This document shows positions 14,415-19,848 of a DNA stretch of 19,848 nucleotides, one piece after another (positions within the stretch are counted from its first letter, which is position 1; each line of letters opens with the position of its first letter). A program made the translations under genes and the position numbers. Under the pieces are notes generated by a model. It was not told the DNA's origin. It saw only the letters and a list, made by a program, of their open reading frames with translations, and did no database searches. The DNA is from Eubacteriaceae bacterium (lineage in GTDB: Bacteria; Bacillota; Clostridia; Eubacteriales; Alkalibacteraceae), in assembly GCA_003446375.1 (NCBI GenBank), contig DMAW01000060.1:1-19848 (forward strand), written 5' to 3'.

Positions 14415-15854
14415 TTACAAGCTGTCTTTAATCTCGTCGATAAGAGATTCTAGCTCTTTATCTTTTAAGTAGCTTTCAATTGGGACAATTCTGCTGGTAT
14501 CATTCATCAGCTTGAATCTTTCTGCCAAATCTTTATGTACGACTACTACATCACTGTCTTTGGGAACATCCTCAATCCTATAGTGTTTCACTTCTATATC
14601 ATCTATTCCCATGTTTTTTAGCTGCTTTTTGAACGCTGAAGCTCCCAAGGCGCTGCTTCCCATTCCTGCATCGCAGGCAAAAGATATCTTTTTATATTTG
14701 CTGCTTATTGCTTTGCCTGAGTAACTTGCGCCAATTTTTTTGCCTTCTTCTTTCATCATCTTAGACTTTTTAATTGAGTCAGTAAGTGATTCATCATCAT
14801 CTTCATCTTCAGTTTTATCAGCCTTTAATATCAATGATGTTACGAAGAAGGACACTGCAGTAGCAACTAGCACGCCTGCTATTACACCGATGAAATTCCC
14901 CCTTGGCGTCAATGCCAAATACGCAAATATGGATCCCGGGCTTGGGCCTGCTACTAATCCAACTCCAAATAATTGGAATGTCATAATACCTGATGCGCCA
15001 CCTAGTATCATTGACAAGATGGTTATCGGCTTCATGAGCACGTACGGGAAATAAAGCTCGTGGATTCCGCCGAAGAAATGTATGATTATTGCGCCTGGAG
15101 CAGTTCTTTTTGCTACTTTCTTTCCGTAAAAGCTATATGCCAGCAATAATCCCAAACCCGGTCCCGGATTTGATGCTACCATAAAGTATATTGATTTTCC
15201 AAATTCAAGTGTTTGCTGCATTCCTAGTGGATAATAAATACCTTGATCTATAACATTGTTCAAAAATAATACTTTTGCAGGCTCGTTTACTAAAGATAAA
15301 ATCGGTAAGAAGCCCGTTGCAACCAATGCCTCTATTGCATTTGTGACTAAACGATTGGCAGCTTCAATAGCAGGACCAATCAATAAGTAAGATACTATCA
15401 TCAGTGCAAAACCCAAGATCCCTATTGTAAAATTGTTTACAACCATCTCAAAGCCAACCGGAATTTTATCTTCCAACAGTTTATCTGTCTTCTTCATTAC
15501 ATATCCGCCTAAGGGTCCGATAATCATGGCTCCAAGGAACATCGGAATGTCAGCACCTATAATCAAGCCTATAGCGCCAAGAGCACCCAGAACTGCACCT
15601 CTTTGACCTCCAACCATTCTTCCTCCTGAATAAGCGAGCAACAACGGCAATAGATAGATAATAGTTGGACCTACTAGTTCGCCTAAGGATTCATTAGGCA
15701 TCCATCCAGTTGGGATAAACAAAGCTGTCAACAAGCCCCATGCGATAAATGCGCCTATGTTTGGTAAAACCATGTTTGTTAAAAAGCCACCAAAAGCTTG
15801 AACTTTAGCTCTGCTAACTAATTTAGTTTTTTTGCTTAACGCCTGTTCTTTCAT
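14415..15854 (-). CDS. Mannitol-type PTS permease EIICB
   Basis: This 479-residue membrane permease imports and phosphorylates a sugar alcohol. Residues 1-345 are the EIIC transport domain, with multiple hydrophobic segments and the signature GGIHELYFPYVLMKP (262-276), the substrate-site motif of mannitol permeases. A charged linker (346-385) joins the EIIB domain, whose phosphorylated Cys394 is in SFACDAGMGSSALGA. The length matches Bacillus-type MtlA (about 478) lacking a fused EIIA. It is the last gene of the operon, 18 bases after the EIIA gene, with an AAAGGAG ribosome site. I leave the symbol blank because the operon's substrate may not be mannitol. Confidence 0.93.
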   Translation of the reverse strand: MKEQALSKKTKLVSRAKVQAFGGFLTNMVLPNIGAFIAWGLLTALFIPTGWMPNESLGELVGPTIIYLLPLLLAYSGGRMVGGQRGAVLGALGAIGLIIGADIPMFLGAMIIGPLGGYVMKKTDKLLEDKIPVGFEMVVNNFTIGILGFALMIVSYLLIGPAIEAANRLVTNAIEALVATGFLPILSLVNEPAKVLFLNNVIDQGIYYPLGMQQTLEFGKSIYFMVASNPGPGLGLLLAYSFYGKKVAKRTAPGAIIIHFFGGIHELYFPYVLMKPITILSMILGGASGIMTFQLFGVGLVAGPSPGSIFAYLALTPRGNFIGVIAGVLVATAVSFFVTSLILKADKTEDEDDDESLTDSIKKSKMMKEEGKKIGASYSGKAISSKYKKISFACDAGMGSSALGASAFKKQLKNMGIDDIEVKHYRIEDVPKDSDVVVVHKDLAERFKLMNDTSRIVPIESYLKDKELESLIDEIKDSL

Positions 15855-15872
15855 TTTAAATCTCCTTTGCTT

Positions 15873-16313
15873 TTAAAATTTATTATTTGAAAAAATACTG
15901 CTGACCTGTTGAACGGTCGTAGCATTTTTCAATTTTTCAACCAACTCGTCTTCCATCAGAACTGATCCAATTTCGCTTAGCATATCTAAATGTCCATCAT
16001 CTCCATCAGAAGAGATAGCTATTAAAACCTTTACCGGCTTATCACCCGGAAACAAAACCCTCTTATTTAAAACAGTGCACGAAACCCCTTTTTTGATCGC
16101 TCCATGTTCATGTCTTGCATGGGGCAGCGCTATTTCAGGCAATAGCACGAAATAAGATCCATTTGTTTTAACGTTTTCAATGATAGCGTCTACATAAGAT
16201 AGACTGATGCACCCATTATTGAGCAGAGGCTCACAAGATATTTTTATTGCTTCTTCCCAAGAGTCAACTTCATCTACAAAAACTATGTTTTCTTTCAACA
16301 TTTCTAAACCCAT
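15873..16313 (-). CDS. PTS EIIA with ascorbate-type PHAR motif
   Basis: This 146-residue phosphocarrier is of the PTS_EIIA_2 fold. The phospho-accepting His65 is in IALPHARHEHG. The PHAR motif, the following GAIKKGVSCTVLNKRVLFPG and the GHLDMLSEIGSVL stretch are characteristic of ascorbate-type (UlaC-like) EIIA rather than of MtlF, which reads IPHG. It nevertheless lies between a mannitol-type dehydrogenase and a mannitol-type EIICB, so it most likely donates phosphate to Cys394 of that permease. The ATG at 16311-16313 follows a GGGGG site by seven bases; another ATG lies four codons in. Substrate type cannot be deduced from the EIIA alone. Confidence 0.85.
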   Translation of the reverse strand: MGLEMLKENIVFVDEVDSWEEAIKISCEPLLNNGCISLSYVDAIIENVKTNGSYFVLLPEIALPHARHEHGAIKKGVSCTVLNKRVLFPGDKPVKVLIAISSDGDDGHLDMLSEIGSVLMEDELVEKLKNATTVQQVSSIFSNNKF

Positions 16314-16338
16314 TTTAAAACCCCCAATCTAAGACCGT

Positions 16339-17523
16339 TTAAATCTTTTCAAAAATAGAATCTCTGTTATTTCTTATTTCATCAACAGCTTGTTCTATAG
16401 CTTTAATTATTTTTTTATCTTTAATTCCACAATGTGTCTTTAAGAAAAGCTCTGTTCCTGATTGGCTCAATATGCTTTCCATCTCCAGTGCTTCCAAGTC
16501 ATCTTTATCTCTGTAATTTAATGCAGCAGCGACCGAAATTATTGATTCTTTTGGCAATTGTCCAAGTTTTCTTAATTTTAATAGCGGTCCCACTATCCTC
16601 TCGTCAGCTTTTAGTTTGCGCATCGGCGACCTCGCTACCCTTGATATTTCATCTTTAACATAGGGACTCTTATGTCTTTTAAGGGTATTTTCAATAAATA
16701 ATTCTAAATCTTTGTCGTTCATTGAGTATTCAGATTTTAAATACCTGGAATTAATCAACATTACTTTTCTTACAAATTTAAATATTTTCTCATCTGCCAA
16801 TGCTTCTTGGACAGTCCTTTTTTCAAATATGTATCCAACATATGCAGCTATAGCATGTCCGGCATTTACAATATATAATTTTCTTTCAATATATGGCTTT
16901 AGGTCATCTACGCAAATAACATTTTTCAGCTGTTCCAATACATATGCATTTTTAAATTTTGATTTTTCTACAACCCACTCTCGGTAAGGCTCTACCACAG
17001 GTATGTTTAATCCATCAACCTCTTTTGATAATGCTTGTCTATCGATTGCAGAATTTACAAACCCGGTATTTTTTAATATCATTTTCCATACATCCTCGGA
17101 GACTTGGTTTTGTATTTCATTTTTCAATTGATCCGTTGCATTTATTGCATTTTCATTTGCAATTAAATCAATTCTTTTATTGGCCAATCCTCTTGCAACA
17201 AGGCATTTTGCCATCAACTTTGATATTTTCTTTAAATTTCCCATCCCAATAGAGGTTGTTATTAAATCAGCTTCCAAGACTTTATTTACTATATCTTTTT
17301 CATCTGCCAATATGTTTAGAGCTGACACGTTATCGATTTCAACCTGGGTGCCTTTTTCATCCGCATATTCAATCACATATTTGCCATTTGCATTTAAGTA
17401 ATCTATCAGCTCTTGATTTATGTCAATAAACGTTATCTCAAAGCCGTCTTTATTTAAAACTTCTCCTATGAGACCTCTTCCAATATTGCCTGCACCAAAA
17501 TGAACCGCTTTTAGCATTACCAT
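16339..17523 (-). CDS. Mannitol-1-phosphate 5-dehydrogenase-like polyol-phosphate dehydrogenase
   Basis: This 394-residue NAD-dependent polyol-phosphate dehydrogenase belongs to the long-chain mannitol dehydrogenase family. The Rossmann motif FGAGNIGRG begins at residue 9. The family's catalytic Lys-Asn-His set is seen in ERKLYIVNAGHA (Lys215, Asn220, His223), and the C-terminal helical domain carries ARSPMRKLKADER. Length is near MtlD (about 373-382). It should convert a hexitol or pentitol phosphate to the ketose phosphate, for mannitol-1-P giving fructose-6-P. The start at 17523 lies five bases after TAGGAG; it is eight bases downstream of the previous stop, and a longer frame to 17559 would overlap that gene. 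An ATG two codons on is possible. Confidence 0.9.
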   Translation of the reverse strand: MVMLKAVHFGAGNIGRGLIGEVLNKDGFEITFIDINQELIDYLNANGKYVIEYADEKGTQVEIDNVSALNILADEKDIVNKVLEADLITTSIGMGNLKKISKLMAKCLVARGLANKRIDLIANENAINATDQLKNEIQNQVSEDVWKMILKNTGFVNSAIDRQALSKEVDGLNIPVVEPYREWVVEKSKFKNAYVLEQLKNVICVDDLKPYIERKLYIVNAGHAIAAYVGYIFEKRTVQEALADEKIFKFVRKVMLINSRYLKSEYSMNDKDLELFIENTLKRHKSPYVKDEISRVARSPMRKLKADERIVGPLLKLRKLGQLPKESIISVAAALNYRDKDDLEALEMESILSQSGTELFLKTHCGIKDKKIIKAIEQAVDEIRNNRDSIFEKI

Positions 17524-17531
17524 ATCATCTC

Positions 17532-18089
17532 CTACTCTAAATTTGCATGATATTCCCAAAGGTTGTGTATATCTATTGATTTATCTCTAACCATCATCAA
17601 TGCAATTATATCTCCTAAAATCAATAAGCTTTGTTCGAACAAGCTTGTCATAGGTTGAATCGATTTGATTGAATCTTGTGTGTCCAGCTTTGTAGTTACC
17701 GGTATGCGTACAAACAGATCCGTAAATTTTTTCATGCTGCTATTTGGATTAGAGCCTATGTGGGCTACTCTGGCGTTGTATTTTTTTGCTTTTTCTGCAA
17801 TTATAAGAGGTATAGCGCTTTCTCCGCTTCCCGAGCCAACAATAAGCAAATCCTTATCTGTAATTGCCGGTTCAGTTATTTCTCCTACGATGACGGTTTT
17901 TATTCCTAAATGCGCCAACCTTTTAGCTATAGACTTTAATGACAGCAAAACTCTTCCAACGCCAATGAAAAACACCTTATCCGCTTTTTCAATCTCGTTT
18001 ATCAGCTTCTCAATTTCATTTTCAGAAATCAAGCTTATAGCTTCACCTATTTCTCCAACTACTTCTTGACTTATCTTTTCAAATTTCAT
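17532..18089 (-). CDS. 6-phospho-3-hexuloisomerase-like SIS-domain protein (HxlB/PHI family)
   Basis: This 185-residue cytosolic sugar-phosphate isomerase is exactly the length of the Bacillus HxlB protein. The SIS fold shows FIGVGR (41-46), the phosphate-binding LLIVGSGSGES (81-91) and VAHIGSNPNSSM (108-119). The family signature SIQPMTSLFEQ (143-153) and the C-terminal ending EYHANLE match 6-phospho-3-hexuloisomerase, which interconverts D-arabino-3-hexulose-6-P and fructose-6-P. No CBS domains are present, unlike most arabinose-5-P isomerases. Its usual partner, hexulose-6-P synthase, is absent here. I place the start at 18089, eight bases after GGGAG; a GTG at 18105-18107 overlapping the upstream stop lacks an SD. 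Confidence 0.87.
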   Translation of the reverse strand: MKFEKISQEVVGEIGEAISLISENEIEKLINEIEKADKVFFIGVGRVLLSLKSIAKRLAHLGIKTVIVGEITEPAITDKDLLIVGSGSGESAIPLIIAEKAKKYNARVAHIGSNPNSSMKKFTDLFVRIPVTTKLDTQDSIKSIQPMTSLFEQSLLILGDIIALMMVRDKSIDIHNLWEYHANLE

Positions 18090-18103
18090 ATTCTTAGCTC
18101 CCT

Positions 18104-18799
18104 TCACTCTACACTTTTAAGGCTCTTATTTATTAAGTACTCTATTGTTTTTTTATTTTCCACCAAACTGTTTTCTTTTGAAAAAAGGCTAGTGCTGCCT
18201 AATACCAAATTGTCTGCGCCTGATTTTACCAACTCAGGTATCGAGGCCATGGAAACACGTCCGTCTACTTGGATAACGGCATCAAGGTTTTTATCCGTTA
18301 TTATCTTCTTCAAATCCTTGATTTTTTGATTTGCATATTTGACCTGCTGTTCATTCTTATCAGTCGCAAATCCCGGATTAATGAGCATTAACAAGACGCT
18401 GTCTAGTTCAGGCAATATATAATCCAAAACGCTCAAGCTTGTTGCCGGATTCAAGGCCAAACCTGCATCTGCCCCTGCTTTTTTTATTAGATTTATATTC
18501 CTATCAACGTGCAAGCTGCTTTCGTAGTGAAACGATATCTGTTGTACGCCTATTGCAAGAAGCTCCTTAATGTACATTTCATTATTTAAAGACATTATAT
18601 GCACATCAAAATCCATATCTGTTATATCGCGCAATTTCTTTATAGTATCGATTCCAAGAGGCATGCTTGGACTGAACGCTCCATCTATGACATCTATATG
18701 TAGATAATCGACATTTAATGACTCTAGTTCTTTAACGCTTTCAGCTAAGTTCGTCAAATTTGCACACATCACTGATGGAGATAGTTTTATACCTTTCAT
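18104..18799 (-). CDS. Ribulose-phosphate / D-allulose-6-phosphate 3-epimerase family protein
   Basis: This 231-residue TIM-barrel sugar-phosphate 3-epimerase has the same length as E. coli AlsE. Metal-binding residues of the family are visible: His34 and Asp36 (HIDVIDG), His67 (FDVHIM) and Asp179 (IQVDG). Other signatures are LSPSVMCANL (6-15), LALNPATS (114-121), LLMLINPGFA (136-145) and GADNLVLGSTSLF (194-206). Ribulose-5-P epimerases usually have VDGG and GSAVF; here VDGR and GSTSLF resemble the allulose-6-P subgroup (VDGS, GTSGLF). Either specificity is possible. It is the first gene of the operon, has an AAGGTG ribosome site, and ends 14 bases before the hexuloisomerase start. Confidence 0.85.
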   Translation of the reverse strand: MKGIKLSPSVMCANLTNLAESVKELESLNVDYLHIDVIDGAFSPSMPLGIDTIKKLRDITDMDFDVHIMSLNNEMYIKELLAIGVQQISFHYESSLHVDRNINLIKKAGADAGLALNPATSLSVLDYILPELDSVLLMLINPGFATDKNEQQVKYANQKIKDLKKIITDKNLDAVIQVDGRVSMASIPELVKSGADNLVLGSTSLFSKENSLVENKKTIEYLINKSLKSVE

Positions 18800-18830
18800 G
18801 TTTGCACCTTCTTTGCTTTGTTTTTCTTAA

Positions 18831-18866
18831 TTATAACTCCACTTTGTGCATATGTCAATACATACA
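18831..18866 (-). promoter_or_regulatory. Near-consensus sigma-A promoter of the polyol PTS operon
   Basis: On the minus strand, TTGACA, a 17-base spacer and TATAAT are all perfect consensus (hexamers lying at roughly plus 18855-18860 and 18832-18837). The start site falls about 30 bases before the epimerase ATG. A partly symmetric set of TGCAT elements (TGCATATGT..ACATGCA) spans the -35 and is a plausible operator for the divergent DeoR-type regulator. So strong a promoter implies tight repression. Confidence 0.85.
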
Positions 18867-18911
18867 TGCATTTTATTTGCTTTTTAGTGCGTTTATATGC
18901 GTGTTTTTACT

Positions 18912-19066
18912 TTTATTTAAGTTTTATGGTATAATATTCGCGATGAGGGGATCAATCCGCAGAAAATATGCATTTTCCAGGGGCGAGCCCACGTAATAGA
19001 CGATGCAGCAAGCAACAAAGACATAATCCGCGCTTTAAATAATGAACCGACAAAGGAGTTGATACA
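18912..19066 (+). promoter_or_regulatory. Promoter and long structured leader of the DeoR-type regulator gene
   Basis: An extended -10 TGGTATAAT (hexamer 18930-18935) with a poor -35 predicts a start at about 18942, leaving a leader of some 125 bases. The leader contains the inverted repeat GAAAAT-ATGC-ATTTTC (18962-18977), a 9-base copy of ATGCATTTT (18968-18976, also at 18866-18874 by the operon promoter), two AATCCGC copies (18954-18960, 19025-19031) and a 17-codon ORF (18943-18996). It matches no riboswitch class I recognise. Confidence 0.5.
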
Positions 19067-19825
19067 ATGTTAAAAGAAGAACGTCAGCAAAATATATTAA
19101 ATTTATTAGAAAAAGAAAACAAGGTGATCGCAAGTAATTTAAGCCAATTATTTAATGTGTCGGAGGATACGATACGCAGGGATTTAAAAGAACTTGATCA
19201 GAAGGGTTTAGTCCGCAGAGTCCACAGTGGAGCTTTAAAGGCAGGTCCACCTGTAACTTCTTTTAATTACAGACAAAATGTTGCTAGCGAAGTCAAAGAC
19301 AAGCTGGCTAAAAGCGCTCTTAACTTTTTAAAAGAAAATTCTGTTATAATAATCGACGGAGGCACCACAAATCTACATATAGCGCAGAACTTGCCTCTTG
19401 ATTTTAACGCCACTATTATTACAAACAGTCCTCCCTTGGCAGTAGCGCTAGAGCAGCATAGCAATATTGAATTAATAATGATAGGCGGCATTTTATACAA
19501 AGAGTCCATGGTAAGTCTGGGCATAGACACTTATCAGTTTTTGCAAACTATTCGAGCAGATATGTATGTAATGGGCATATACAATATCGATCCTCAAATA
19601 GGAATCAGCGTGCCTACTCTTACAGAGGCTCAAATCAAACGCGCCATGATCGAATCATCTGCCGAAACTATGGGGTTGGCGACTAACGATAAATTGGGAA
19701 CCGTGAGCAAAAATATCATTTCTTCATCAGACAGTCTTTCTTACCTAATAACTGAAAATGCAGATAATAAGATGGTTAAAGAATTCTCAAAGAAAAATAT
19801 CACTGTTATAAATAACGAAATGTAA
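19067..19825 (+). CDS. DeoR/GlpR-family sugar-phosphate-responsive transcriptional regulator
   Basis: This 252-residue protein of normal DeoR-family length has an N-terminal winged HTH at about residues 6-58, with the recognition helix in VSEDTIRRDLKELDQKGLVRRVHSGAL. The DeoR sensor domain (about 75-235) is an ISOCOT-like sugar-phosphate-binding fold, showing IIIDGGTTNLHIA (about 95-107), the TNSPPLAVAL loop and MIGGILY. Members usually repress a neighbouring carbohydrate operon and release DNA when a phosphorylated sugar binds. The divergent polyol operon is the obvious target, and a ketose phosphate or polyol phosphate the likely effector; both are inferences. The ATG follows AAAGGAG. The next gene lies outside the window. 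Confidence 0.92.
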   Translation: MLKEERQQNILNLLEKENKVIASNLSQLFNVSEDTIRRDLKELDQKGLVRRVHSGALKAGPPVTSFNYRQNVASEVKDKLAKSALNFLKENSVIIIDGGTTNLHIAQNLPLDFNATIITNSPPLAVALEQHSNIELIMIGGILYKESMVSLGIDTYQFLQTIRADMYVMGIYNIDPQIGISVPTLTEAQIKRAMIESSAETMGLATNDKLGTVSKNIISSSDSLSYLITENADNKMVKEFSKKNITVINNEM

Positions 19826-19848
19826 ATGTGTGTTTGGCAATAGAAAAT

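Noticed and set aside
18104..18799. Hexulose-6-phosphate synthase, which would complete a formaldehyde-fixing pair with the hexuloisomerase
   Set aside because: Motifs (HIDVIDG, FDVHIM, LALNPATS, INPGFA) are those of the metal-dependent ribulose/allulose-phosphate 3-epimerases, not of the HPS/OMPDC signature.
1..19848. CRISPR arrays, tRNA genes, insertion sequences, toxin-antitoxin or phage-defence genes
   Set aside because: I looked for regular short repeats, cloverleaf-like segments, transposases with terminal repeats and defence-type domains, and saw none.

Overview
The window looks like one end of a contig from a low-GC, Gram-positive anaerobe, most likely Bacillota of the Clostridia/Tissierellia kind. 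The grounds are strong purine-rich Shine-Dalgarno sites, several PTS components, a CBS/DRTGG-type family II pyrophosphatase, a methylenetetrahydrofolate reductase with a cysteine-rich tail, and an RNase P RNA that reads as class A (Bacilli usually carry class B). I cannot name the genus. No tRNA, CRISPR array, insertion sequence or prophage gene was seen.

Layout. Bases 1-84 are not genomic: 27-84 match the standard Illumina P5/universal adapter at 47 of 58 positions. The first gene, a PTS EIIA running off the left edge, is therefore broken by an assembly artefact. Then come, on the minus strand unless noted: a MtlR-like PTS-controlled activator (299-2320); an RmlD-like sugar-nucleotide reductase (2456-3325); a lipoprotein built of three repeats (3443-4201); a TypA/BipA GTPase (plus, 4384-6204); a fructose-6-phosphate aldolase/transaldolase-like enzyme (6253-6909); an MTHFR with a zinc-type C-terminal domain (7047-8588); and, divergent from it, a bacterial eRF1-like protein (plus, 8819-9970). 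A three-gene run ygjP-like protease / CBS-pyrophosphatase / ndk (12833 down to 10010) follows, then rnpB (plus, about 12891-13336) and a small lipoprotein whose signal peptide is recovered only if translation starts at an ATT codon (13536-14066).

The right third is a compact polyol-type PTS operon (18799 down to 14415). In transcription order it encodes an allulose-6-P/ribulose-5-P 3-epimerase-like protein, a 6-phospho-3-hexuloisomerase, a mannitol-1-phosphate 5-dehydrogenase-like enzyme, an EIIA with an ascorbate-type PHAR motif, and a mannitol-type EIICB. It has a near-perfect sigma-A promoter (TTGACA-17-TATAAT) and a long hairpin terminator. A DeoR-family regulator (plus, 19067-19825) is divergent from it. 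The most plausible reading is uptake and phosphorylation of a sugar alcohol, oxidation to a ketose phosphate, then epimerisation or isomerisation into fructose-6-P or the pentose-phosphate pool. The substrate cannot be read from sequence; plain mannitol would need neither the epimerase nor the hexuloisomerase, so this operon is the best candidate for an undescribed pathway.

Almost every convergent or end-of-operon junction carries a recognisable hairpin terminator.
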